Shown: positions 44,200-55,860 of the stretch, one piece after another | Layout of the letters: each line of letters opens with the position of its first letter | Numbering within the stretch: position 1 is the first letter of the stretch | DNA from: DASPWW01 sp963756745 | GTDB taxonomy: Bacteria; Actinomycetota; Thermoleophilia; Solirubrobacterales; 70-9 | NCBI GenBank assembly: GCA_963756745.1 | Contig: CAVWOU010000015.1 | Location: 19,326-83,325 of the forward strand | Direction: 5' to 3' | Length of the DNA stretch: 64,000 bases | Made by a program: the position numbers and the translations under genes | Notes under the pieces: model-generated | Told to the model about the DNA's origin: nothing | What the model saw: only the letters and a program-made list of their open reading frames with translations | The model's database searches: none

Positions 44200-46317
44200 T
44201 TACCAGTGCACGCCTCGCATCAGGTACGCGAAAGCGACCTGTTCGCGCGAGGCGTCCTCGTCGGTGCTCGGCGCCTGCGGCTCCCGCTTCTCGCCCCGCG
44301 CGGCGCTTGAGTCCGGGAACAGCTGGTAGGCGGTGTTGAGGATGTAGTCCATCGAGCGCGGGTTGATCGCGTACAGCAGCTGGCCGAGGGTCCCGAGCGG
44401 GGTCGCGATCCGCTTTGGCTTGTCGATGATCGCCTCGCAGATCATGTCGGCGGCCTTCTCGGGCGTGATCGTCGGGAAGCGCCGGTACATCTTGGTCGGC
44501 GCGATCATCGGCGTGCGGACCAGCGGCATGTGGATGGTCGTGATCGTGACGCCGTCGTCGATCATCTCCGACGCGATCGAGCGCGAGAACGCGTCAAGCG
44601 CCGCCTTCGACGCAACGTAGGCGGAGAACCGCGGCGTGTTCGTCTGCACGCCGATCGAGCTGATGTTCACGATGTGGCCCTGCTTGCGTTCGCGCATCTT
44701 CGGCAGCAGCTTGAGCATCAGGTTCACGGGCCCAAAGTAGTTGAGCTGCATCGTGCGCTGGTAATCGTGAAAGCGGTCGTAGGAGAGCGCGACCGAGCGT
44801 CGGATCGACTTGCCGGCGTTGTTGACGAGGATGTCGACGTGACCGTGCTCGGCGAGAACCTCGTCCGCCATCCGATCGATGTCTTCGGTGTCGCTCAGAT
44901 CGCAGGGATGCACGAACGCGGTGCCGCCCGACGCCTCGATCTCGGCCTTGACCTCCTCCAGCTTCTCGCGGGTGCGCGAGACGAGCAGCACGTTCCCGCC
45001 GGCGTCGGCGATCTTCAGCGCCGCCGCGCGCCCGATCCCGGACGACGCGCCGGTTATGAGCACGACCCGGCCACGGACGGCGGTATCCAGCCTCGCGGCG
45101 CCGCGCACGCGGCGCACGAGCCGCAAAGCCTCGTCGGGCACCTGCTGGCCGATCACCTCGCTGGCGCCCCCGATCACCCCGGCGCGCCCCCTGACCGCGC
45201 CGGCGAGCGAGCGGTCGCGGAACAGGTCGGGGTCGAGGTGGCGCTCCCAGTAGTCCCACAGCTTGTCCGCATACGCCTCGAGCGGCGGGACGCGGATGTT
45301 GGTGCCCTTCAGCGCGCGCTGCGCCTGGCTCGAGTCGAAGCTCGTCGGATAGTTGACGTACGTGAGCACCGAGCGCGGAATCCCGAACTCGGCCAGGACG
45401 CTGTCGGCGACCAGGTTGAGGCCCGGAACCGTCGTGAGCGCGGCGCGCGCGAGCGGGGACACCGCGTCGATTGCGCCGGCCGGGATCCGACCCGCGGACT
45501 GCGGCGCGTGGGCCGCGCGAGCAAATATGTCGATGACCTCGCCCGCGCTCCTCGGGTTGGGGTCGGTGAGGCTGAACGCCTTGCCGTCGCCCTCGTCGAG
45601 GTGGGCGATGTGATCCATGGCCTGGACGACGAAGTCGACCGGGACGAGGTTGATCTCCCGCCCCTCGACGCCGATCAGCGGAATCCACTGGGGCACCGTG
45701 TTGCGCAGTCGCCGGATCAGCTTGAAGAAGTAGTACGGGCCGTCGATCTTGTCGATCTCACCGGTCCTCGAGTCTCCGACCACGATCCCCGGCCGGTACA
45801 CCCGCCACGGCCGGTCGCACTCCTCTCGCACGACCCGCTCCGACTCGTGCTTGGTGCGGAAGTAAGGATGCGTGTCGAGGTCCTCCGCCTCGTCGAACAT
45901 GTCCTCGCGCCACACGCCCTTGTATAGGCCGGCGGCGGCGATCGAGCTCACCATGTGGAAGCGCCCGGCCTCGATCGCCTCGGCGAGCGCCACGGCGTTG
46001 CGCGTGCCCTCGACGTTGGCCGCGTGCTGGCTTTCCGCGTCAGCGGTCATGTCGTAGATCGCCGCGAGGTGAAAGAAGTGGTCGACCTTTCCTCGCAGCT
46101 CGGCGATGCGGTCGTCGCAGCCGAGCCGCGGCTGGGAGACGTCGCCGATGACTTCGACGACGCGGTTCTCCCCCACGCCCCAGCGGTTGCGGAGCTCCTC
46201 CAGCCGACCGCGCGAGCCCTCGCGCACCAGCACGTAGATCGTCCCCTCCCGCCGCAGCAGGCACTCGATCAGGTTGCGCCCGATGAAGCCCGTCGCACCG
46301 GTGACGAAATAGCTCAT
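44200..46317 (-). CDS. Alcohol-forming fatty acyl-CoA/ACP reductase, two-domain
   Basis: 705 residues. The N-terminal extended-SDR domain has GATGFIGRNLIECLLRR, HLAAIYDMTADAESQ and HPYFRTKHESERVV (YxxxK); the C-terminal SDR domain has ITGASSGIGRAAALK, NNAGKSIRRSVALSYDRF and YVASKAALDAF (YxxxK). This layout and the linker KLWDYWERHLDPDLF are very close to the Marinobacter fatty acyl reductase that makes fatty alcohols in two NADPH steps. The free alcohol is the alkyl donor needed by the adjacent AGPS-like enzyme. Wax-ester use is an alternative, but no wax synthase is nearby. Confidence 0.88.
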   Translation of the reverse strand: MSYFVTGATGFIGRNLIECLLRREGTIYVLVREGSRGRLEELRNRWGVGENRVVEVIGDVSQPRLGCDDRIAELRGKVDHFFHLAAIYDMTADAESQHAANVEGTRNAVALAEAIEAGRFHMVSSIAAAGLYKGVWREDMFDEAEDLDTHPYFRTKHESERVVREECDRPWRVYRPGIVVGDSRTGEIDKIDGPYYFFKLIRRLRNTVPQWIPLIGVEGREINLVPVDFVVQAMDHIAHLDEGDGKAFSLTDPNPRSAGEVIDIFARAAHAPQSAGRIPAGAIDAVSPLARAALTTVPGLNLVADSVLAEFGIPRSVLTYVNYPTSFDSSQAQRALKGTNIRVPPLEAYADKLWDYWERHLDPDLFRDRSLAGAVRGRAGVIGGASEVIGQQVPDEALRLVRRVRGAARLDTAVRGRVVLITGASSGIGRAAALKIADAGGNVLLVSRTREKLEEVKAEIEASGGTAFVHPCDLSDTEDIDRMADEVLAEHGHVDILVNNAGKSIRRSVALSYDRFHDYQRTMQLNYFGPVNLMLKLLPKMRERKQGHIVNISSIGVQTNTPRFSAYVASKAALDAFSRSIASEMIDDGVTITTIHMPLVRTPMIAPTKMYRRFPTITPEKAADMICEAIIDKPKRIATPLGTLGQLLYAINPRSMDYILNTAYQLFPDSSAARGEKREPQAPSTDEDASREQVAFAYLMRGVHW

Positions 46318-46375
46318 CTGGAGGCTCGGACCCTACACTCTGAATCATTACGGCGACCTGCTACTCGCCTCGCAG

Positions 46376-46394
46376 TCGGGCGCTTCGCGCCCGA
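46376..46394 (+). other. Perfect hairpin in the divergent promoter region
   Basis: TCGGGCGC, TTC, GCGCCCGA: an 8-base-pair hairpin about 20 bases before the zinc-ribbon gene start, between divergent genes. It could lie in that gene's 5' leader or act as a protein-binding site; undetermined. Confidence 0.4.
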
Positions 46395-46413
46395 TGCTCG
46401 GTGCCCAGATAAA

Positions 46414-46710
46414 TTGGCTCTACACCTCGATCCGTTCGGCAGGGAGCCCGTCCGCGAGACGCGCAAGGTGCGCGCCGCCGACATCGGTGAGGAGCGGCGG
46501 ATTGCGCGCGACGGCGTCCAGCAGATCGCCCACGGCGCGCTGGTGTGCCCGGGCTGCAACCTCCCGGTCCTGATCGAGGACCGCGTTCCGGCCGGGCGCC
46601 GGATGCGATGCGGCTTCTGCGACCACGAGGCTCCGGCGCGCGAGTTCGTGGTCAGCGACGTGTTCGACACGGTCGCGAACGAGGTGTACGTGATCGCTCG
46701 CGTGGTCTGA
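46414..46710 (+). CDS. Small zinc-ribbon protein
   Basis: 98 residues. Two CxxC-type knuckles (LVCPGCNLPVL and MRCGFCDHEAP) ~20 residues apart define a zinc ribbon in the C-terminal half; the N-terminal half is charged (EPVRETRKVRAADIGEER). It probably binds a nucleic acid or protein partner; function unknown. TTG 46414 is the only start giving the complete protein. It is divergent from the reductase gene. Confidence 0.6.
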   Translation: MALHLDPFGREPVRETRKVRAADIGEERRIARDGVQQIAHGALVCPGCNLPVLIEDRVPAGRRMRCGFCDHEAPAREFVVSDVFDTVANEVYVIARVV

Positions 46711-46762
46711 CCACGCCCGCCCACGTCCACCCGACGCTTTTTCCTAGACTCAGTAGGGGGAC

Positions 46763-49700
46763 ATGACGACGACGGAAACCGTCCAGATTCAGATGCCGCA
46801 GATGGGTGAATCGGTGACGGAGGGCACCATCCTCGAGTGGCATAAGCAGGAGGGGGAGTTCGTCGAGGAGGGCGACACCGTGGTCGAGGTCTCGACCGAC
46901 AAGGTGGACGCCGAGGTGCCCGCGCCGGAGAGTGGCACGATCGCGAAGATCCTCAAGGGCCAGGACGAGACCGTCCAGGTGGGCGAGGTGCTCGCCGAGC
47001 TCGAGTCGGGAGGAGAGCCGTCCGGTAACGGCGCGTCCGCCCAGACCGAGGAGCCACCGACCCCGGCTCCCGCCGACGGCGACGGCGACGGGCTCGAAAC
47101 CGGGCCGGCGACCGAGGAGGCACCGCCACCCGCCGCTGCGGAGGTCGAGGTCGGAGACGGCAAGCGATCTTCACCGGTGGCGCGGCGGGTCGCGGCCGAG
47201 CGCGGCGTCGACATCGGCTCGGTCCGCGGGACCGGCATCGGCGGCCGGATCACGAAGGCCGACGTGCTCGCCGCCGACGGCGGCGACGGCGCCCAAACGC
47301 AAGCTCGTCCCTCAACAGACCTTGCCGCCCCCGGACGCGAAGCGGAGGAGGCGGCAAGCATTGATGTCCTTCGAGGCCCCGCGGGGATGCTCGCGAAGGC
47401 GATGAACGACAGCCTTGCGATCCCCACCGCGACCTCCTTCCGCACGCTCGCGGTCGACACGCTCGACGCGAAGCGCAAGGCGCTCAACGCGGCGCTGAAG
47501 GAGCGCGGGATGAAGGTCTCGTTCACCCACCTCGTGGCGTGGGCGATGACCCGGGCGGCCACGGAGTGGAACGTGATGACCCGCACGTACGAGGAGCGCG
47601 ACGGCAAGCCGCTTGCGGTCCAGCCCGAGCACGTCAACCTCGGCATCGCGGTCGATGTGGAGCGCAAGGACGGCTCGCGCGGGCTGATGGTGCCTTGCAT
47701 CAAGGCCGCCGAGACACTCGAGTTCTCGAGCTTTCACTCCTACTACGAGGACCTGATCACCAAGACCCGGGAGAACAAGCTCACCCCGGACGACTTCCAG
47801 GGAACGAACATCACCCTCACCAACCCGGGGGGGCTCGGCACCGTGGCCTCGGTACCCCGCCTGATGAGCGGCCAGGGGGCGATCATCGCGACCGGATCAA
47901 TCGCCCACCCCGTGGAGTGGCAGCACGCGCCCGCCGACAAGGTGAAGGCACTCGGGGTCTCCAAGGTGATGACGATGACCTCGACCTACGACCATCGCGT
48001 GATTCAGGGCGCGGAGTCCGGCTCGTACCTGCGCCGGATCGACGAGCTGCTGCAGGGGGAGGACGGCTTCTACGAGTCGGTCGCCGAGTCGCTCGGAGTC
48101 GATTCCGGCGTCGTCACCGCGGCGCACCCCGCCTCGGCCTCCGCGCCCCCGCTCCCGGGCCCGGTGCCCGCGCCGGCCGAGGCGCGCGTCACGGACGAGA
48201 TGCCGAGCATGGAGCTGCTGCAGGCGGTTCAGGCGGCGACCTCGCTGCTCAAGGCCTACCGCACCCATGGGCACCTCGCCGCCAACCTGGATCCCCTCGG
48301 ACATGAGCCGAAGGGCGACCCCGCACTGGAGCCGGAGAACCTCAACCTGACCCCGGAGCTGATGGCGAAGGTCCCAGCCTCGATCCTGAGGGTGGAGTGC
48401 CCGGGCCAGACGCTGCTCGACGTTCTGCCGAGGATGCGCGAGGACTACTGCGGGACGATCGCGTATCAGATCGAGCACCTCTCCTCGCACAAGCAGCGCA
48501 TGTGGCTGCGGGAGAGGATCGAGACCAACTGGCATCGCCAGGAGCTCTCCCCCGAGGAGAAGCGCGCGCTCCTCGACCGCCTGCTCGACGTGTTCCAGTT
48601 CGAGCGCTTCGTCGAGAGGGCCTACCTGGGCCAGAAGGTGTTCTCGATCGAGGGGCTCGACGCGACCGTGCCGATGATCGACGAGGTCGCAAACCTCGCG
48701 GCGCCGAACGGCGCCGCCGAGGTCGTGCTCGGGATGGCGCATCGCGGTCGCCTCAGTGTTCTGGCCCACAACCTCGGCCGCTCGGTGGAGTCAATCTTCG
48801 CCGAGTTCGAGGGCGCGAAGGCGATCGAGCAGGTGAAGGCCGTGGCCGCGATTCCCCACCGCGGCACGGGAGACGTCAAGTACCACTACGGCGCCGAGGG
48901 AACCTTCGCGACGCGGGACGACGGCGAGATCAGGATGCGCCTGTACCCGAATCCGAGCCACCTCGAGTTCGTCGACCCCGTCGTGACCGGGGGGGCGCGC
49001 GCCGAGCAGTCATCCCATTCCGGCGCAGAGCTGCTTCACGATCCCAGCCGCGTGGTCCCGCTGCTGCTGCACGGCGACGCGGCGTTCCCCGCCCAGGGGG
49101 TGGTCGCCGAGACGCTCAACCTGCTGGCGCTCAAGGGGTACGCCACCGGCGGCACGGTCCACATCATCACCAACAACCAGGTGGGGTTCACGACCGACCC
49201 GGAAGAGGCGCGCTCGACGCCGTACGCGGCCGACATGGCGAAGGGCTACAACGTGCCGATCATCCACGTGAACGCCGACGACGTCGAGGCGTGCATTGCG
49301 GCGGTCCGTCTCGCGATGGCCTACCGGCAGGAGTGGAAGCGAGACGTCGTGATCGACCTGATCGGCTACCGGCGATACGGGCACAACGAGACCGACGAGG
49401 CGGCGTACACGCAACCCAAGATGGCGGCCCTGATCAAGCAGCACCCGCCGGTGAGCGAGATCTACGCCGAGAAGCTGATCAGCGAAGGGGTGGTGTCCAA
49501 GGAGGAGGTCGACGCGGACACGAAACGGCGGCGCGACGAGCTCAGCGCGGCGCTCAAGCGGCTGCGGGAGAAGATGGAGGCCGGGGACTACGAGGCGCCG
49601 TCGACCTCCACCGGGACCGCCGAGCTCGACCGGACGAAGAGCCCCGACGTCGACACCGCCGTCGCCGAGGAGCGACTGCGCTCGCTCAACGAGGAGCTGC

Positions 49701-50830
49701 TGGTGGTCCCCGAGAGCTTCACGATCCACCGCAAGCTCCGCAAGCCGCTGTTCCGGCGCCGCGACGCGATGGACGAGGGCGGGATCGACTGGGGTCACGC
49801 CGAGACGCTCGCCTTCGCGTCGCTGCTGACGGAGGGAACCCACATCCGGCTCACGGGACAGGACACCGAGCGCGGGACGTTCTCGCACCGCCACCTCGCG
49901 CTCCACGATGAGAACACCGGGCTTCGCTACGTGCCGATCCAGCACCTCTCGGAGGCCAAGGCGCCGTTCGAGCTTCACAACAGCCCGCTGTCCGAGATCG
50001 CCTGCCTCGGATTCGAGTACGGATACGCGGCGGCTTCGCCGAGCAGCCTGATCCTGTGGGAGGCCCAGTTCGGCGATTTCGCCAATGCCGCCCAGGTGAT
50101 CATCGACAGCTTCATCGTCTCGGGCGAGTCGAAGTGGGGTCAGACGACCCGGCTGACGCTGCTGCTGCCGCACGGCTACGAGGGCGGGGGGCCGGAGCAC
50201 TCGAGCGCACGCATCGAGCGCTTCATCGCGCTAGCGGCCGAGGGGAATATCCGGCTCGCGAACCCGACGACGTCGGCGCAGTACTTCCACCTGCTGCGAC
50301 GCCAGGCCAGGATCTCCAAGCCACGCCCGCTGATCGTGTTCACGCCGAAGGGGCTGCTGCGGCTGCCGGCCGCCTCCTCGCGGCTCGAGGACCTGACCGA
50401 GGGCCGGTTCGAGTTCGTGCTCGACGACCCGCGGGCCGCCGATCGGCGCGACGAGGTCGAGCGCCTGGCGCTGTGCAGCGGCAAGATCTATTACGACCTC
50501 GACGGCCACGAGCGCCGCGAGTCCGCGCGGAACGTGGCGATCGCGCGGGTCGAGCTCCTGTACCCGTTCGCCAGCGAGCAGCTCGCCGAGCTGATCTCGC
50601 GCTACCCGAACCTGAAGGAGATCACGTGGGTGCAGGAGGAGCCGCAGAACCTGGGCGCGTGGAAGGTGATGGTGCGGCGGATGCCCGAGATCGTCCCCGA
50701 GGGCGTCGAGTTCTCCTACATCGGCCGGCCGGAGCGCGCCGCTCCCTCCGAGGGCTACCCCGCCGCGCACCGCTCCGAGCAGGAGCGGATCGTGCTCACG
50801 ACGTTCGAGACCGACAGTCTGCCTGGCTAG
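46763..50830 (+). CDS. kgd: Multifunctional 2-oxoglutarate dehydrogenase (E2-E1 fusion) with its own lipoyl domain
   Basis: 1355 residues. Domains in order: lipoyl domain 5-80 with lipoyl Lys in EVSTDKVDAEVPAP (~47); acidic/Pro linker; peripheral-subunit-binding domain ~135-168 (SPVARRVAAERGVDIGSV); succinyltransferase domain with STYDHRVIQGAESG (His ~410); then E1 (ThDP) from ~450, including MAHRGRLSVLAHNLGRS and YRRYGHNETDEAAYTQP. It converts 2-oxoglutarate to succinyl-CoA or succinic semialdehyde. The mycobacterial homologue lacks the lipoyl and subunit-binding domains, so this chain is more complete. TAGACT and an AGGGGGA site precede the ATG. Confidence 0.9.
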   Translation: MTTTETVQIQMPQMGESVTEGTILEWHKQEGEFVEEGDTVVEVSTDKVDAEVPAPESGTIAKILKGQDETVQVGEVLAELESGGEPSGNGASAQTEEPPTPAPADGDGDGLETGPATEEAPPPAAAEVEVGDGKRSSPVARRVAAERGVDIGSVRGTGIGGRITKADVLAADGGDGAQTQARPSTDLAAPGREAEEAASIDVLRGPAGMLAKAMNDSLAIPTATSFRTLAVDTLDAKRKALNAALKERGMKVSFTHLVAWAMTRAATEWNVMTRTYEERDGKPLAVQPEHVNLGIAVDVERKDGSRGLMVPCIKAAETLEFSSFHSYYEDLITKTRENKLTPDDFQGTNITLTNPGGLGTVASVPRLMSGQGAIIATGSIAHPVEWQHAPADKVKALGVSKVMTMTSTYDHRVIQGAESGSYLRRIDELLQGEDGFYESVAESLGVDSGVVTAAHPASASAPPLPGPVPAPAEARVTDEMPSMELLQAVQAATSLLKAYRTHGHLAANLDPLGHEPKGDPALEPENLNLTPELMAKVPASILRVECPGQTLLDVLPRMREDYCGTIAYQIEHLSSHKQRMWLRERIETNWHRQELSPEEKRALLDRLLDVFQFERFVERAYLGQKVFSIEGLDATVPMIDEVANLAAPNGAAEVVLGMAHRGRLSVLAHNLGRSVESIFAEFEGAKAIEQVKAVAAIPHRGTGDVKYHYGAEGTFATRDDGEIRMRLYPNPSHLEFVDPVVTGGARAEQSSHSGAELLHDPSRVVPLLLHGDAAFPAQGVVAETLNLLALKGYATGGTVHIITNNQVGFTTDPEEARSTPYAADMAKGYNVPIIHVNADDVEACIAAVRLAMAYRQEWKRDVVIDLIGYRRYGHNETDEAAYTQPKMAALIKQHPPVSEIYAEKLISEGVVSKEEVDADTKRRRDELSAALKRLREKMEAGDYEAPSTSTGTAELDRTKSPDVDTAVAEERLRSLNEELLVVPESFTIHRKLRKPLFRRRDAMDEGGIDWGHAETLAFASLLTEGTHIRLTGQDTERGTFSHRHLALHDENTGLRYVPIQHLSEAKAPFELHNSPLSEIACLGFEYGYAAASPSSLILWEAQFGDFANAAQVIIDSFIVSGESKWGQTTRLTLLLPHGYEGGGPEHSSARIERFIALAAEGNIRLANPTTSAQYFHLLRRQARISKPRPLIVFTPKGLLRLPAASSRLEDLTEGRFEFVLDDPRAADRRDEVERLALCSGKIYYDLDGHERRESARNVAIARVELLYPFASEQLAELISRYPNLKEITWVQEEPQNLGAWKVMVRRMPEIVPEGVEFSYIGRPERAAPSEGYPAAHRSEQERIVLTTFETDSLPG

Positions 50831-50905
50831 TCAGCGGACCAGCCTGTTCGCACGCTCAAGGGTGTTCGACCCGGTCCGGGCTCCCTCGTCGCTACCCTCG
50901 GCTCG

Positions 50906-51253
50906 ATGAGCGAGGCTGGCGAGACCGACAGCCAACTGCGTCCCGCCGACGCGCTGCGAAAGCCCGTCCCGGGCGCGTTCTTCCCATTCGTGAAATGGGC
51001 CTCCTACATCGAGCTCGCCCTGTTCGCGGCGCTGCTGTTCTTCTGGCTCGCGCCGGGCTTCGAAGGCGAGACGTTCGTATTCGGCCTCAGCCACGGGATC
51101 GGGTTCATCATCCTCTGCCTGCTCGTGTGGGTGGCGGTGCTGCGCCGTGAGGCCCCCTACACCCTGCTCGCCGCGACCCTCACCCCCGCCGGCCCGGTCG
51201 GGAGCGTGATCGGGATCGCGTGGATCGAGCGGAAGAGTGAAGGCGGTCGTTAG
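50906..51253 (+). CDS. DUF3817 integral membrane protein
   Basis: 115 residues with three TM helices (~30-47, ~55-75 and ~85-105) and the DUF3817 pattern (FVKWASYIELALFAALLF, then HGIGFIILCLLVWVAVL). These small proteins are widespread in Actinobacteria; function unknown. TACCCT is 7 bases before ATG 50906, a leaderless arrangement. Overlaps the next gene by 17 bases. Confidence 0.8.
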   Translation: MSEAGETDSQLRPADALRKPVPGAFFPFVKWASYIELALFAALLFFWLAPGFEGETFVFGLSHGIGFIILCLLVWVAVLRREAPYTLLAATLTPAGPVGSVIGIAWIERKSEGGR

Positions 51254-52223
51254 AGACAGGTACGGCTCACCAGATGTCCTGGAGCTTCGGGACATCGACA
51301 AGCCGGTCGTCGAGGACGATGAGGTGCTGGTACGGGTTGACGCGGCCTCGGTCAACTCCGCCGATTGGCACATCTTGAGAGGAGAGCCGTTCATAGCTCG
51401 CCTGTCATTCGGGCTGGGCAAGCCGAGGGACAGCGTGCTGGGGTGCGATGTGGCGGGGCAGGTCGAAGCGGTCGGCCGCAGCGTCACGACGATTCGGCCT
51501 GGCGACGAGGTGTTCGGGAGCGCCTTCGGGCACGGTTTCGGCGCATTCGCCGAGTTTTGTCTCTTCGCCTCGGAGGATCTCGTGGAGCCGAAACCGGCCA
51601 ACCTGACGATCGCGCAAGCGGCGGCCGTGCCGCTGGCGGCGATGACCGCTCTACAAGGTCTGCGCGATCACGGCCGGATCGAGCCTGAGCACAGGGCTTT
51701 GATCGTCGGCGCGTCGGGAGGCGTGGGGACGTTCGCCGTGCAGCTCGCGAAGTCATTCGGCGCCGAGGTCACCGGCGTGTGCAGCACGAGAAACGTGGAC
51801 ATGGTCCGATCGATCGGCGCGAACCACGTCATCGACTACACCAAGGAGGACGTCACCCAGGGCGGACGGCGCTACGACCTCATCTTCCAGCTGGCGGGGA
51901 CCCGTTCGCCGTCGGAGCTCAGGCGCGCGCTCACCGCGAAGGGAACGCTGATCCCGATCAGCGGGGAGTCGAGCGGACGCTGGATCGGCCCGCTGGGTCG
52001 CACCTTCAAGGCGCTCGTCATGTCACGGTTCGTGAGCCAGCGAATGGCCAGCTTCACGATGAATCCAAACAAGGAAGACCTGCACTCTCTGAAGGAGCGC
52101 ATCGAGGCGGGCAAGGTGACGCCGGTGATCGACAGGACCTATGCGCTGAGCGAGGTCCCTGACGCGATCCGTTACCTGGAGAAGGGTCACGCTCGAGGAA
52201 AGGTCGTGATCACCACCGATTAA
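51237..52223 (+). CDS. Zinc-free MDR-family alcohol dehydrogenase / quinone reductase
   Basis: 328 residues. GroES-like N-domain (SVNSADWHILRGEPF), then the NADPH site IVGASGGVGTFAVQLAKSFG and C-terminal YALSEVPDAIRYLEKGHARGK, typical of the NAD(P)-dependent MDR enone/quinone reductases. No catalytic zinc cysteine set. Codon use is somewhat less GC-biased than neighbours, hinting at later acquisition. GTG 51237 overlaps the DUF3817 gene. Confidence 0.82.
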   Translation: MKAVVRDRYGSPDVLELRDIDKPVVEDDEVLVRVDAASVNSADWHILRGEPFIARLSFGLGKPRDSVLGCDVAGQVEAVGRSVTTIRPGDEVFGSAFGHGFGAFAEFCLFASEDLVEPKPANLTIAQAAAVPLAAMTALQGLRDHGRIEPEHRALIVGASGGVGTFAVQLAKSFGAEVTGVCSTRNVDMVRSIGANHVIDYTKEDVTQGGRRYDLIFQLAGTRSPSELRRALTAKGTLIPISGESSGRWIGPLGRTFKALVMSRFVSQRMASFTMNPNKEDLHSLKERIEAGKVTPVIDRTYALSEVPDAIRYLEKGHARGKVVITTD

Positions 52224-52320
52224 ACGAATCGACTCACAAACTCTCGGTGCTTGCTGCGTCCGTCATCTCGTTCCGTCCTTGGCCGGACGATGGCCGTTTG
52301 GTGCTCGCTGAGCCCTACCT
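52224..52320. other. Spacer between convergent genes
   Basis: No open frame, terminator or repeat was recognised with confidence. Confidence 0.3.
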
Positions 52321-52776
52321 TCACGTGCGCGACGCCGGCAGCGAGTAGTCCAGCCAGCGGTCGTCCGGCTCCGAGCCGACGCGGGCGTACACCGCCTGCG
52401 CGCGCGCGTTCGTCTTCGCGGTCTGCCAGGTGAGATCGCGCGCTCCGTGGTCGCGGGCGCGGGCGAGAGCGTCGCCGATCAGCGCCTCCGCCGCTCCCGA
52501 CCCGCGGGCCTCCGGCGCGACGAAGACGTCCTCGAGCACCGCCACTCGGGCGGCATGCATGGTGCGCCACGTCCAGTACACGGTCGCGAACCCGATCGCG
52601 GCGCCGTCGTCGTCGCGCGCGAGGACCTGAACCCCGTCCTCGGGGTGTGCGATCAGCCACCGCGACAGCTCCAGCAGCTCCTCGTCGCCTGGCTCAGTCT
52701 CGTAGAAGTCGCAATAGCCGCGGAGTAGCGGCAGCAACTCGTCGAGATCCGCCTCCGCCACCGGTTGGATATCCAC
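52321..52776 (-). CDS. GNAT family N-acetyltransferase
   Basis: 151 residues. LEDVFVAPEARGSGAAEAL holds the acetyl-CoA loop (ARGSGA); the rest, including TAKTNARAQAVYARVG and WLDYSLP at the end, matches the small-molecule GNATs (including diamine- and aminoglycoside-type members). Substrate unknown. The ATG at 52776 is preceded by an AT-rich segment (TTAATACG) that may be the promoter. Confidence 0.82.
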   Translation of the reverse strand: MDIQPVAEADLDELLPLLRGYCDFYETEPGDEELLELSRWLIAHPEDGVQVLARDDDGAAIGFATVYWTWRTMHAARVAVLEDVFVAPEARGSGAAEALIGDALARARDHGARDLTWQTAKTNARAQAVYARVGSEPDDRWLDYSLPASRT

Positions 52777-52878
52777 GACGCGTATTAAAGATGGCGGGGC
52801 GGGGCCGTGGGAGGCAGGGGGTCCGCACGGCCCGCGCCACGCCTGCGCGTCGGTAGCCAGGGAGGGATGCCGACGCGA
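52777..52878. other. Intergenic spacer
   Basis: G-rich spacer upstream of the acetyltransferase. A 27-codon frame starting at ATG 52867 after GGGAGGG was considered but is not supported by anything else. Confidence 0.3.
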
Positions 52879-52910
52879 TCGTCCCCGGAGGCGGGACTGG
52901 CCGGGGACGA
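52879..52910 (-). terminator. Terminator hairpin downstream of aconitase
   Basis: TCGTCCCCGG and its exact complement form a 10-base-pair stem with a 12-base loop, 77 bases beyond the aconitase stop. No T tract. Confidence 0.5.
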
Positions 52911-52986
52911 GCTTCTCAAAGTATGCCAGGCTCCCCGCCGTTACCAGTGATTCTCCCGCATCGCGCGACCAAATGTCAACCGTTGG

Positions 52987-55818
<2,832 letters not shown>

Positions 55819-55860
55819 ACCTTCAGTATGCCTCCCCCGGAACGCGGGCTGTGAAACGGC

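Noticed and set aside
46414..46710. Zinc-ribbon gene as a truncated piece of a larger enzyme
   Set aside because: It has a complete ribbon, a plausible TTG start and an intact stop, with no further homologous sequence upstream.
52867..52950. 27-codon open frame after GGGAGGG downstream of aconitase
   Set aside because: It overlaps the aconitase terminator hairpin and encodes nothing recognisable.
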